Source: TMP-86 sp031394735 (lineage in GTDB: Bacteria > Pseudomonadota > Gammaproteobacteria > Steroidobacterales > Steroidobacteraceae). Taken from it: DNA of 50,516 nucleotides. A model generated the notes under the pieces. That model was not told the origin of the DNA, searched no databases, and worked only from the letters and a program-made list of their open reading frames with translations. Location: NCBI GenBank assembly GCA_031394735.1, contig JANMXI010000301.1:1-50516 (forward strand), written 5' to 3'. The translations under genes and the position numbers were made by a program. This document shows positions 41,995 to 50,516 of this stretch, one piece after another. The stretch's first letter is position 1. Every line of letters starts with the position of its first letter.

Positions 41995-43367
41995 CGGCGT
42001 TGGAACTCCGGGCTCATGATGAGGAGGGCCAGCGCCTGCGACCCGGAGGCTGCGCGCTGTAGGGCAATCAGAGTGTCCGGTCGGGCGAAGCTGCCGAGCG
42101 ATTCACGGCAAATGGCAACCGGGTCGGTGCCTTTGTTGAAACGCTCGCCCACCCGCGCTGCCCACAGGACGCGATGCAGGAGGGCGTCCGACCCGTCCCA
42201 GCTTTGTGCGGTGTCGGGCCAACCGGCCGGTGAACCGGGCGTGTATTGCCGTTGACCGAGGAACTCGAAGCTGCGCAGCGCCTCTTGCGGTTCGCGCGGT
42301 TGAATGTCCAACGCGCGCAGCGTGGAGAACACCAGGTCCTGCGGTGTTTTGAATTTGTGTGCCTGCGGATCCCAGGCCAGGTCATCGCCGATCAACGCCT
42401 CGTATAGGGCAGGCAGATGACCATCGGAACGTTGATACGCACGGGTCATTCGATCCACCAATGACTGGGGCGGCTCATCTGCCACGAAATGCCGCGCCAA
42501 TTTGTGCGCCAGAAACTGCGCGGTGGCGGAGTGTCCGGCGAGCATGCGCAGCACGGCCACTCCTTGCTCCTCCCCGTCCTGGCCAAAGCGTTGGCCGAGC
42601 ACGGTTTGCGACCCAGGCTCATGAACATTGTCGCGAAAGTAGAAGCGGCCCGGCTCGCCGCCGCGCGCGCGACCGCGAGCACCGCCAATGGACCACCCGG
42701 TGAGCACCTTGGCGAAGGCGGTGACGTCAGCCTGGGAATAGCCGCCGTTCACACCCAGCGTGTGCAGTTCAAGGATTTCACGCGCCAGATTTTCGTTGAT
42801 GCCCAGTTCGCGCGGAGTTTCCCGGCGACTCATGAAATGGGCCGCGCCTGAAGCAGGCCCCACCGACGCCTGATTGTCGAGAAAGGCGATCATCGCCGGA
42901 TGCCGTTCCACCGCGAGCAGCAGATCGGCAAAACTTCCGTTGACATGGGGCCGTATAGCCTCGTTCTCCAACGTGCCGGCGATGCCGGTGACGATGCCTT
43001 TGTCCGCCGACACGGCAAAGTGATTGGACCAGAAATGCACCAGCCGTTCGGCAAAAGGTCGCGTGGTTTGAGCGGCGCTTTGCGTGCGTGCCAGCACCTG
43101 GGCGCGATAGTGCGGCAGGTAGGCATCCTTGAAAGCGTTGAGGAGATCTTTCTCGTCGCCACGTTGCTTGGCCTGCTTGCGCGCGTCTCGCGCGGCGAGA
43201 AAGTCCTTCAGGATTTCATTGGAAGGCGCCAGCGTGGCTGGCGCCGCGAGATTCACGGGTCCGGTGATTTGGGCGCGAAGCCAGGCGCGCGGATCGTGCG
43301 CCGCGTCGCGCAATTCGCCCGGCCGGGCGCCCAGGCCGAATCGTAAGACGGCAATTTCGGGAAGCAT
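41991..43367 (-). CDS. DUF1800 protein
   Basis: This 458-residue protein has the DUF1800 pattern: RFGLGARPGEL near the start, HFWSNHF, ENLAREILELHTLGVNGGYSQ and LAHKLARHFV. It pairs with DUF1501; the reaction is unknown. No signal peptide is obvious; the paired DUF1501 carries a Tat signal, so the two may be exported together. It begins 47 nt after the TamB stop on the same strand. Confidence 0.9.
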   Translation of the reverse strand: MLPEIAVLRFGLGARPGELRDAAHDPRAWLRAQITGPVNLAAPATLAPSNEILKDFLAARDARKQAKQRGDEKDLLNAFKDAYLPHYRAQVLARTQSAAQTTRPFAERLVHFWSNHFAVSADKGIVTGIAGTLENEAIRPHVNGSFADLLLAVERHPAMIAFLDNQASVGPASGAAHFMSRRETPRELGINENLAREILELHTLGVNGGYSQADVTAFAKVLTGWSIGGARGRARGGEPGRFYFRDNVHEPGSQTVLGQRFGQDGEEQGVAVLRMLAGHSATAQFLAHKLARHFVADEPPQSLVDRMTRAYQRSDGHLPALYEALIGDDLAWDPQAHKFKTPQDLVFSTLRALDIQPREPQEALRSFEFLGQRQYTPGSPAGWPDTAQSWDGSDALLHRVLWAARVGERFNKGTDPVAICRESLGSFARPDTLIALQRAASGSQALALLIMSPEFQRR

Positions 43368-43414
43368 GCAGCGGATAACGGCGCAACCCGCTGCGCGTTG
43401 ACAGCGCTGCGCAG

Positions 43415-46400
43415 CTACCGTTCGATGGTGAACACCAGATCCGTGCTGCGCTTCTCGCCGGCCTCGGTCTTGATGGTCCAGTGGTCGCCGAGCGTGTAGC
43501 GCAGTTTCACCGTGTTGATCGATTCCGACAGACTGATGCCGTAGCTCACGTATAGCCGCGGGTTGAGGAATTTGCCGAGCACGAGTGAGGTTTGATTCAG
43601 CGTGTCGGATTCCAGACCTACATCCTCCACGCCCATGCGCGCACCCAATTGCTGGGCGACGATGGCGCCGCCTTGTGCCAGTAACTCATTGCGGGCCTGA
43701 CCCACCTGCTGCGTGCCGCCTTTTTGCAACGATTCGATCGTGCCGCCGGCCAGAAGCACCGAGACGATCTGCGATTGCGGCAGCGAGGGGTTGGAGAAAA
43801 AACTGATTTGCGGATTGCGCAATTTGCCGCGCACGTTGACGCCCGCCGTGACATCCGGAAAGACTTTCTGCGCACGCAAATCCACGGCCGGATCGCTCAC
43901 CAGGCCGCCGCTAAAGATCAGGCGACCGCGCTCGATATCCAACAGCCGTCCATACGCGGCGTATTTGCCTTCCTCGACCTTCAACTCGCCCGAGCCGCGA
44001 GCGGTGCCGCTGGGATCGCTGCTGGCCGATACGCTCCCCGTGAGCCGTCCGGTCAGGCCGTAGGTGTCCACCATCACGTCCGATCCCAACACCAGTTTCA
44101 CGTCCGTATAGATCATGAAGCGCTGATCGTCCGGGCCGTTCTGCTCGCCGACGATGATTTCATCGCCGGATGACAGGACGGCGCCGGTCAGATCCGCCGG
44201 CTTGATGCGCGCATAGGGAATGGTGACGGTGCCGCCGACGTCGATACGCTGGCCGTCGATCTTGAAATTCAAGTCGGGCGATGCGTCGGCGCGCAGCTCC
44301 GGAATGTTCACCATCGTCAGCTTTTCGCCGGTGAGATGAATCTCGCCCTTGGGTTTGCGATCGGTCCAGGCGAGCTCACCTGCGATGCTGGCCTTGCCCT
44401 CACCGATCGTAGTGCTGCCGGCCATCGCGATCTGCGTGCCGGCGATGTCGACGCGTGCGTTGATGGCGCGCATCAGCAGATTCACCTGATACACATCCAG
44501 TTCGCCCTTTTGCAGTTTCACGGCGCCATCCAGCCGCGGTGCGGCCAGCGTGCCGCTCACCGCAAGGTCGGCGTTCATCTCACCCTTGGCGCGATCGATC
44601 TGATCCACCATCAGGGCGATGAATCCGAGTTCGTCGGCCTGGGTGTGGATCTCGCCGCTGATCGGCGTGTCGAGCACGCTCTGTCCAGCGGTTCGCGTGC
44701 CGCTCAACTTGGCGTCGATAAAATTTAAGTCCGTCGCGGCCAGATGCAGCTTTGCATTGATGAGCGCCGGCGTGGCGATGATCTCGCCGTGGCCGCTTCC
44801 CAGACGCATGGTGTTCTCGCGGCCGCTGGGCAGCTTGTAGCGCAGATTGCCTTCGGCCAGATCCACCGACAGGTGTCCCACGGCGTCGTCCAACGACTTG
44901 CCATGCGCCTCGGTATCGAACGACAGGGCACCCATGTATTCGGGTTTGGTGGGCAGATTGGCGCCGAAGGCCCGCAGCGGAATGCCCGTGCCCGTGGCCA
45001 GCAGATTGAAAAGCCCGGCCCGCGCCCAGTCCCCCTGCGCGCACACCCGCTCGTCCGTGCCGAGCAGGCAAAGCTGTGAGAGCGCCGCGTGAGTGGTGGA
45101 TACCTGCAAGGCGGCGGGCGATTGCAGCGCCACGTTGACGTCGTCGCCGTTGCGCAGCGTCAACGCATCGATGCTGCCAATCCAGCCCTTGGGATCGTAG
45201 GCGCCGCTCACGCGGGCGTGAATGTCGATCAATCCACCGCTTGCGTCGACGGTGACGCGATGCTCGGACGCACGTCCATCGAGCAGCGCATCGACCCGGC
45301 CGAGTGTGCGTTCGGCGATGGTCACTGAATCCGCCTTGAGGTCAAAGTGCGAGGCAAGCCGGTCGGACAGATCGATGTCGGCGCTGGCCTGCAGGTCCTT
45401 GGCGGCGAGCTGGCTGAAAATGAGTCCATGGCCGGTCGCCGTACCGATTAAGCGGGCAGTCGCCGGCGGGCCCGATATGCGGCCCTTCACGGACAGGGCT
45501 CCCTGGAACTGCGGCACGATTCGGCTCAGGTGCGGGGCTTCGAGTGACAGTCGAATATCGCGCGGATTGCCGAAGCTGCCATTGATGTCGGCATGCGCAT
45601 CGGCGAGCCGCGCCTGCACATGGTCAAACAGCAGACTGTCACCGCGACGCTGAATACGGCCTTGAGCGAACGCGTTTTCGCCGCGCAGCAATCCGGCGAT
45701 GCGGCCGACCTTCAAGTCGATATCGGCAGCCGGATTCAAGCCCTTGCCTTCCACCGTGGCGGTAAAGCTCAGACGGCCCGGCCACGCAGCGTCAATGACC
45801 GCGGGGTCGAGGTTGGTCCCGGTGGCTGCAAAACTCCACTCGCCGCGTCCGGTCCAGCCAACTCGCCCCGTGCCCTCGATGCGGCCTTTGAGCCAGGTTG
45901 CGGCCGCCTTGCTAACTTCCAGGTGATCGCTTGCCAGGAGGCCCAGCGCATCGACGCCGAATACCGGCAGGTCAGGCACGGTGACCGGGCCCTTCACCGA
46001 GAATTGATAGGGCAGATGCGGTCCGTTCAGGGAAAAGTCGGCCGTCTTGGACGCGACCACCGCTTTGCCTGCAATCGGCCAGCGGAAATCAGTGGTGCGG
46101 CCGCTGATCGCGATGTCCGGCCCACCGTCGATGAAGTTCATGACGGCGCGCGCGTTGACGCGCACCCCGCCGTCGGCCTCGATGTCGATCACATCGAGCT
46201 GTACGCGTCGGCTGGGGTAAGGACCGCGCGCGTTGATTCGCAGAGTGCCGGTGGGCAGGGTCGTCGGCCGCATCACGCCGCTCGTCTGCATGCCGGTGTG
46301 ATCGCCACGGACATCGAGCACGATATCGGCGGCGGCGATTTTCGCGGCCGGGTTGAGGTTGGCGAAATCGATGAAGCGACTGGTGACCTTTGCTTCCCAA

Positions 46401-47152
46401 TGCCAGTCGCGCGTCAATGCCAGCGCGCGCGCCACGATGGTCGCCTGGATGGGCTGGGTCTGCTCCGCCTTCACTTCCAGATCGTTCAGGTCGCCGGTCG
46501 CCCGCAGCTTGCCCTTCCATGGTGGTCGGTCGGCGAACACCAGGGTCCAATCCAAGTCACTGCCCAGGGTGATGGGGTCGGCGGCGCCCATGTCGAAATT
46601 GCCGGCGGCGGTGAAGAACCCGCCGTCGGCAAACAGCTTCGTCACCGACAGATGTTTAGGAGTGAGCAGCAAGCCGCTCGCGCGCAGGGCGTGGGCGTTG
46701 ATTTGATAATGGTTCTGCAACACGACTTCGGCTTGGCCGAGATCGCCGCTGTGCACGACGATGCGCAAGAAGGAGGGTAGAAACTTCAACGGCGTGGTGC
46801 TGGGAGGATGTACTCGCGGCCGCAACTCGACGCGCGCCTTGCGCAACGATGCGCTCTCCACCAGTACGGTCTGCAACAGCAGCGCGCGCGGCTGAATGCT
46901 GAACTTGAGATCTTCCACCCGGATCGCCACCCGTTCGTGATCGATGCTGACATGCTCGATGCTCACGCCGCTCGCCAATGTGCCGTGTACGCTGGTGGTG
47001 CTGATCTGCACGATCTTTTTCAAGTGATCCAGTTGCCCGATCGCAAACCGCAGTCCGCCTTCGGTGTACACCACCCAGTAGATCGCGCCGACGGGGAGCG
47101 CCAGGAACAGCGTCAACACCACTGCAATGACCAGGAAGATCTTGCGCTTCAT
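43415..47152 (-). CDS. tamB: Translocation and assembly module protein TamB
   Basis: This 1245-residue protein has a single N-terminal membrane anchor (about 5-27) and a long beta-helical body, ending in the TamB/DUF490 domain (about the last 350 residues, with LRAQKVFPDVTAGVNVRGKL and SLSESINTVKLRYTLGDHW). TamB is a periplasm-spanning protein that works with TamA in outer membrane protein insertion and lipid transport. The start codon directly abuts the tamA stop, so they are co-translated. Confidence 0.93.
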   Translation of the reverse strand: MKRKIFLVIAVVLTLFLALPVGAIYWVVYTEGGLRFAIGQLDHLKKIVQISTTSVHGTLASGVSIEHVSIDHERVAIRVEDLKFSIQPRALLLQTVLVESASLRKARVELRPRVHPPSTTPLKFLPSFLRIVVHSGDLGQAEVVLQNHYQINAHALRASGLLLTPKHLSVTKLFADGGFFTAAGNFDMGAADPITLGSDLDWTLVFADRPPWKGKLRATGDLNDLEVKAEQTQPIQATIVARALALTRDWHWEAKVTSRFIDFANLNPAAKIAAADIVLDVRGDHTGMQTSGVMRPTTLPTGTLRINARGPYPSRRVQLDVIDIEADGGVRVNARAVMNFIDGGPDIAISGRTTDFRWPIAGKAVVASKTADFSLNGPHLPYQFSVKGPVTVPDLPVFGVDALGLLASDHLEVSKAAATWLKGRIEGTGRVGWTGRGEWSFAATGTNLDPAVIDAAWPGRLSFTATVEGKGLNPAADIDLKVGRIAGLLRGENAFAQGRIQRRGDSLLFDHVQARLADAHADINGSFGNPRDIRLSLEAPHLSRIVPQFQGALSVKGRISGPPATARLIGTATGHGLIFSQLAAKDLQASADIDLSDRLASHFDLKADSVTIAERTLGRVDALLDGRASEHRVTVDASGGLIDIHARVSGAYDPKGWIGSIDALTLRNGDDVNVALQSPAALQVSTTHAALSQLCLLGTDERVCAQGDWARAGLFNLLATGTGIPLRAFGANLPTKPEYMGALSFDTEAHGKSLDDAVGHLSVDLAEGNLRYKLPSGRENTMRLGSGHGEIIATPALINAKLHLAATDLNFIDAKLSGTRTAGQSVLDTPISGEIHTQADELGFIALMVDQIDRAKGEMNADLAVSGTLAAPRLDGAVKLQKGELDVYQVNLLMRAINARVDIAGTQIAMAGSTTIGEGKASIAGELAWTDRKPKGEIHLTGEKLTMVNIPELRADASPDLNFKIDGQRIDVGGTVTIPYARIKPADLTGAVLSSGDEIIVGEQNGPDDQRFMIYTDVKLVLGSDVMVDTYGLTGRLTGSVSASSDPSGTARGSGELKVEEGKYAAYGRLLDIERGRLIFSGGLVSDPAVDLRAQKVFPDVTAGVNVRGKLRNPQISFFSNPSLPQSQIVSVLLAGGTIESLQKGGTQQVGQARNELLAQGGAIVAQQLGARMGVEDVGLESDTLNQTSLVLGKFLNPRLYVSYGISLSESINTVKLRYTLGDHWTIKTEAGEKRSTDLVFTIER

Positions 47153-48898
47153 CTAGAACACCGGTTGGATGTTCAGGTGCAGGCGCGGCCCCAGGTCGGT
47201 GCGCGACAGGGCCTGCGCAATATCCACGCCAATGCTCACGGCGGGCAGCTTGAAGCGCACGCCCACGCCGGCTGAATATTCCAGGGGATCGGTGAAGGAA
47301 TTCATGGCATTGCCGGCATCGAAGAAGGTTGCCACCGCGAAATTTCGCGGCAGATCGCGTTCGATTTCCACGCTGGCGACGAGAAGATCTCGGCCGCCCA
47401 CCTTCTGGCCGTTTTTGTCCACCGGACTCAGGTCGTTGAGCGCGAATCCGCGCACGCTGCGATCACCGCCTGCGAAGAAGCGCTCGAACGCCGGCAGTTC
47501 GGAAAATTGTGAGACGATGCTTGCGCCGAATTGTCCGCGCAATAGCAGATGCCAGCGCGAGGACAGGTCATATCGCTGGTCGTCCTGGATGAAAAAGCGC
47601 AGAAAATTGGAATTGGAACCCAAGGCCGCGTGCGAACCGGTCAGTTCCACGTACAAACCGCGACCCGCGACGGGTTGGCCGAAAATGCCCGGCGGTATCG
47701 ATGCATAGCTGATGCCCGGGATGAGCGAAAAATCCGAGATGCTGGTGAAGTCGGTGCGGCTGATGGTGCGGTTGAGCGAGACGAACAGCACGCGCTGCCA
47801 ATTGCCGAGCACCTGCGTCAGGCCGGGCTTGACCACGAGACCGGTGGTGGTCACATCGCCCAGCGTGGTACGTCCGTAGGTGGACTCGATGCTGAACTTC
47901 TCCAACGCCGGGTCGCCGACCGGAATGATGTAATTGGCATCCAGCTCCTGGGTGATTCCGGACGCCTTGATTTCCAGATGGGCGCGATGGCCGCGCTTGT
48001 TCACCAGCCTGTCGTCCCAACCCAGCGTGCCACGAAACCGAGTATCGGTGCCGTAACCCACGCCGATGCTGTAGCGGTTGCGTTTGTTGGGCAGGCCCTG
48101 AATGTCGACCGGAACGGTCAGTGTCTGCGTATTGCGTTCGCCCGGCAGCACCTCGATGCTGGAGAAATACTGGCTGTCATCCAGCGCAAACTGCGTGCGC
48201 AGCAGGGACGTGGCGTCATAGTATTGATCCTCGTGGTAGCGGATGTATTTGCGCATCAGCCCTTCATCGATCACCGACTGCTTGATCGTGGTTTCGCCGA
48301 AACGATAGCGTGCACCGGTTTCCAGCAGCAGATGCGCGCTGGCGCTTCGGCCTTTCGGGTCGACCAGCAATTCGTGCCGCGTCAGCTTTGCGTCCAGATA
48401 GCCGAACGAGGCGGCGGTGCGTTCCAGATCTCCTTTGACGCGTTCATAAGCCGGATGGTTGAGCTGATCGCCGACCTTCAGCGTCGAGCGCGCGATCACC
48501 GCGCTGAACATGCGGTCCGATTCGCCCGGTCCGGTGATCTGCAGATCCACTTCCTTGATGACCACCGGTTGACCCGGATCCACGGTGATGATGGCGCGCC
48601 AGTCATTGCCTTCGCGCTTGAGCGTCGATTGAACTTGCGGGTCGTAAAAACCAAACGGCTTGAGCGCCGCCTTGACCTCCGGCGTGGCCCGCTGGCTGAT
48701 GCGTTCGACCGTGTCGGCGTCCAGATCTCTGCGCTCCGCGTAGCGCTGCAGGCTCAGGAAGGTGAGCACATTGCGCTTCATGTCGCCGTCGATGCCGTTC
48801 ACCTCGATGGTGATGTTGCCCAGTGCCCGTTGACAAAGGAGCCCGGTCAAACATGCCGCCAATAGCCGAAGATGGGCCCTCAGCGCGGCGCGGGCCAC
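47153..48898 (-). CDS. tamA: Outer membrane assembly factor TamA
   Basis: This ~581-residue protein has POTRA domains (about 30-240, with KRNVLTFLSLQ) and a C-terminal 16-strand Omp85 barrel ending in Phe (LHLNIQPVF). The start is the GTG at 48898, giving a signal-like N-terminus (LLAACLTGLL) and a GGTGG upstream; the frame continues upstream inside nudC without such features. It overlaps nudC by ~19 nt. Confidence 0.9.
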   Translation of the reverse strand: MARAALRAHLRLLAACLTGLLCQRALGNITIEVNGIDGDMKRNVLTFLSLQRYAERRDLDADTVERISQRATPEVKAALKPFGFYDPQVQSTLKREGNDWRAIITVDPGQPVVIKEVDLQITGPGESDRMFSAVIARSTLKVGDQLNHPAYERVKGDLERTAASFGYLDAKLTRHELLVDPKGRSASAHLLLETGARYRFGETTIKQSVIDEGLMRKYIRYHEDQYYDATSLLRTQFALDDSQYFSSIEVLPGERNTQTLTVPVDIQGLPNKRNRYSIGVGYGTDTRFRGTLGWDDRLVNKRGHRAHLEIKASGITQELDANYIIPVGDPALEKFSIESTYGRTTLGDVTTTGLVVKPGLTQVLGNWQRVLFVSLNRTISRTDFTSISDFSLIPGISYASIPPGIFGQPVAGRGLYVELTGSHAALGSNSNFLRFFIQDDQRYDLSSRWHLLLRGQFGASIVSQFSELPAFERFFAGGDRSVRGFALNDLSPVDKNGQKVGGRDLLVASVEIERDLPRNFAVATFFDAGNAMNSFTDPLEYSAGVGVRFKLPAVSIGVDIAQALSRTDLGPRLHLNIQPVF

Positions 48899-49851
48899 GA
48901 ACTGCCACCGGCGAAATCGCGCAGCCGCCCAGTCCCGAGGGAATCGAACCAGTGCTCGATCAGGCTGAAGGAGATGGATTGATGAGGCGGAAGCATCGCA
49001 GGCGCGGCGAGTATGTCGGCGCGACTGAACCAACGCGCATGCTCCAGTTCCTGGTCGCGAAGATGAATGGTGCGCGTGCGCGCCTTGGCCAGAAATCCCA
49101 GCATCAAGGAGGAAGGAAACGGCCACGGCTGGGAGGAGTGGTAATGAACCTCCTGCACCTCGACGCCGGTTTCCTCGGCCACTTCACGCGCGACGGCGTC
49201 TTCCAGAGACTCGCCCGGCTCGACGAATCCGGCAATGGTCGAATAGCGGCCCGGCGGCCAGGAGGCTTGCCGACCGAGGAGTGCCTGATCGCCGTCGCTT
49301 ACCAGCACGATGATGGCCGGGTCGAGGCGCGGAAACTGCTCATGTTTGCAGGCAAGGTTGGTGCATTGGAGCACGTGACCGCCTTTGGCGGCGGCGGTTG
49401 CCGCGCCACATTTGCCGCAATAGCGGTGGTTGCGGCGCCAGGAGATCATCGCGCGGGCATAGGCCAGCAAACCCGCTTCCCGCGCATCCAGGCGCGAGGC
49501 GATCATGCGCAGATCCTGGAACTGCGCGTTGGGCAACAACTGCGGCGGTTCGTCGGCCTCGATCTCGTAGGCGAAGTAATGCGCCTGTTCGTGTGTGCCG
49601 AGGAAGATGAAGTCTTCGATAGCCAACTTGCCGGGGGGTAGGGCGGAAAATTCTACAAATCCGGCGCTCGCGGCCGTGCCGCCGGCGGGCAGATCCGCGT
49701 CCGGTCGCTCCGCAATGAGATTCTTGGAGTTCCAGACGGGGATGGCGCGGCTGCGTTCATCGGCAAGCGCGGCGCTGAGCCAGTCCGGGTCGTGACGCAG
49801 GTGGGCCACGCGGTCCAAATACGGGCCGGCAAAAACATTCCTTCGGTGCAT
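48880..49851 (-). CDS. nudC: NAD+/NADH diphosphatase (NudC)
   Basis: This 323-residue Nudix hydrolase has the Zn-binding Cys cluster (YCGKCG with further Cys at CTNLAC), the Nudix box (GFVEPGESLEDAVAREV then AEETG) and the NudC-specific SQPWPFPSS motif. It cleaves NAD(H) to NMN(H) and AMP and can remove NAD caps from RNA. It is transcribed ahead of tamA with overlap, an unusual neighbour set. Confidence 0.93.
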   Translation of the reverse strand: MHRRNVFAGPYLDRVAHLRHDPDWLSAALADERSRAIPVWNSKNLIAERPDADLPAGGTAASAGFVEFSALPPGKLAIEDFIFLGTHEQAHYFAYEIEADEPPQLLPNAQFQDLRMIASRLDAREAGLLAYARAMISWRRNHRYCGKCGAATAAAKGGHVLQCTNLACKHEQFPRLDPAIIVLVSDGDQALLGRQASWPPGRYSTIAGFVEPGESLEDAVAREVAEETGVEVQEVHYHSSQPWPFPSSLMLGFLAKARTRTIHLRDQELEHARWFSRADILAAPAMLPPHQSISFSLIEHWFDSLGTGRLRDFAGGSSWPAPR

Positions 49852-49883
49852 TCACCGATTCTATCAGTCCCTCGTGCCCCGCC

Positions 49884-50483
49884 CTATGCGCGCAGATCGG
49901 GCGCTTCCTCCGGGGGTCCGAAGTGCAGTTCCAGTGAGCTGGACTCGCAATGGCTGCAGACGGCGCCCCGGCGCGACAGCAGATCGCGCAGCTTGACGCC
50001 GCCGCAACTGCCGCAGGTGGCAATGCCGATTTCGCGCCGCCTTGACAGGGCGATGAGCAGGAACCAGGCGTGCTCGAAGGACAGACGCTCGTTCTGTGGG
50101 TGCAGTTGCGAATAGGTTTCATAGGCCTGGCACAACAGCAGGCAGGAGGCCAGCGAGCCGAGTTCGCAACGCGACTCCATGCCCAGCGCGGAGAGCTTCA
50201 GGAGTCCGCACATGATGTACACGCTGGCCAGTTGCGCGGCCTGGAAATTGCGGTCGACATTGCGGAAAAAGTAAGCACTTTGCCGCGGCGACTTGCCGCG
50301 GTGGCGCAGGACGCGCCGGGCGCCCTGATTGGCTACATAGGTGCGGTACAGCTTGCGGATCCGGTCGTCGGACAGACCGGTCCATTCTCGGATGGTCAGG
50401 GTGCGCGCCTCATGCTGAATGAGACGCACGGCGATTTCCATGTTTTGCCGGTCGCGGGTGTATCGATCATCCGAAATACGCAT
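49884..50483 (-). CDS. flhC: FlhC-like transcriptional regulator
   Basis: This 199-residue protein resembles FlhC, the flagellar master activator subunit: an N-terminal helical part (IQHEARTLTIREWTGLSDDRIRKLY), HRGKSPRQ, and a C-terminal Zn site C157, C160, C176, C179 (CGSC and CSHC), in keeping with C137/C140/C157/C160 of E. coli FlhC. The ATG at 50483 follows AAGGGGGAA; an upstream ATG is less likely. No flhD is in the window, though the region upstream is cut off at the edge. No other flagellar gene is near. Confidence 0.8.
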   Translation of the reverse strand: MRISDDRYTRDRQNMEIAVRLIQHEARTLTIREWTGLSDDRIRKLYRTYVANQGARRVLRHRGKSPRQSAYFFRNVDRNFQAAQLASVYIMCGLLKLSALGMESRCELGSLASCLLLCQAYETYSQLHPQNERLSFEHAWFLLIALSRRREIGIATCGSCGGVKLRDLLSRRGAVCSHCESSSLELHFGPPEEAPDLRA

Positions 50484-50516
50484 GTTTTCCCCCTTTAAAA
50501 AATTTGACAAAATTTA

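Noticed and set aside
43368..43414. GC-rich inverted sequences between the DUF1800 gene and tamB
   Set aside because: Several short, overlapping CTGCGC-type repeats, but no stable stem with a T run; nothing more is visible in this gap.

Overview
The window is GC-rich, densely coded bacterial chromosome. The gene content points to a gammaproteobacterium near the Xanthomonadales/Nevskiales/Steroidobacterales: a TamA-TamB pair, LptM, an N-acylornithine-type (not ornithine) carbamoyltransferase, an FlhC-like regulator, TonB uptake, and a large oxidative catabolic island. This placement is inferred from gene content only; there is no rRNA or other marker gene. I saw no tRNA, rRNA, CRISPR array, insertion sequence or phage gene.

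Layout. (1) 1-5.8 kb: the 3' part of an FAD/NAD(P)-binding protein, the small lipoprotein LptM, a ClsB-type phospholipase D, an NhaR-like LysR regulator, an HPF/RaiA-like ribosome factor and an exported amidohydrolase. (2) 5.9-15.4 kb, minus strand: a complete-looking arginine operon read argR-argG-DUF1611-argC-argD-argF'-argB-argH, mostly with 4-base ATGA overlaps, followed by a hotdog thioesterase and an FKBP isomerase. Its promoter has a TTGACA -35 box and two ArgR-type boxes 21 bp apart. The operon has no argA, argJ or argE; a DUF1611 gene sits where an acyltransferase would be expected. (3) 15.4-23.1 kb: a carboxylesterase, a MarR regulator, and a CO-dehydrogenase-like (form II) molybdenum hydroxylase. 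The large subunit is on the minus strand; coxG, the 2Fe-2S subunit, the FAD subunit and the maturation genes coxD and coxE diverge on the plus strand. (4) 23.1-37.9 kb: a Dabb protein, a RutA/SfnG-like flavin monooxygenase, then a 12-gene plus-strand operon: TonB receptor, amidohydrolase, two tandem P450s, four SDRs, a ThuA-like protein, a limonene-epoxide-hydrolase-like enzyme, an ACMSD-like amidohydrolase and a cytochrome c-PQQ dehydrogenase. (5) 38-50.5 kb: Ycf46-like AAA ATPase, Yip1-like membrane protein, a Lys/Ala-rich histone-like protein, a DUF1501/DUF1800 pair, TamB, TamA, NudC and FlhC.

How the parts connect. A near-identical palindrome, ATCGA-N2-TCGAT with flanks, lies in the -35/-10 spacer of two promoters: the molybdenum hydroxylase promoter (19053-19068) and the TonB-receptor operon promoter (24635-24650). 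The MarR gene lies in the same locus, so regions 3 and 4 probably form one inducible regulon for uptake and oxidation of an unknown, probably hydrophobic cyclic or terpenoid compound. The two most promising subjects are this catabolic regulon, with P450s that carry His in place of the I-helix acid, and the arginine operon with DUF1611 as a candidate N-acylglutamate-forming enzyme together with a carbamoyltransferase whose substrate-deciding residue is neither the acetyl-type Glu nor the succinyl-type Pro.
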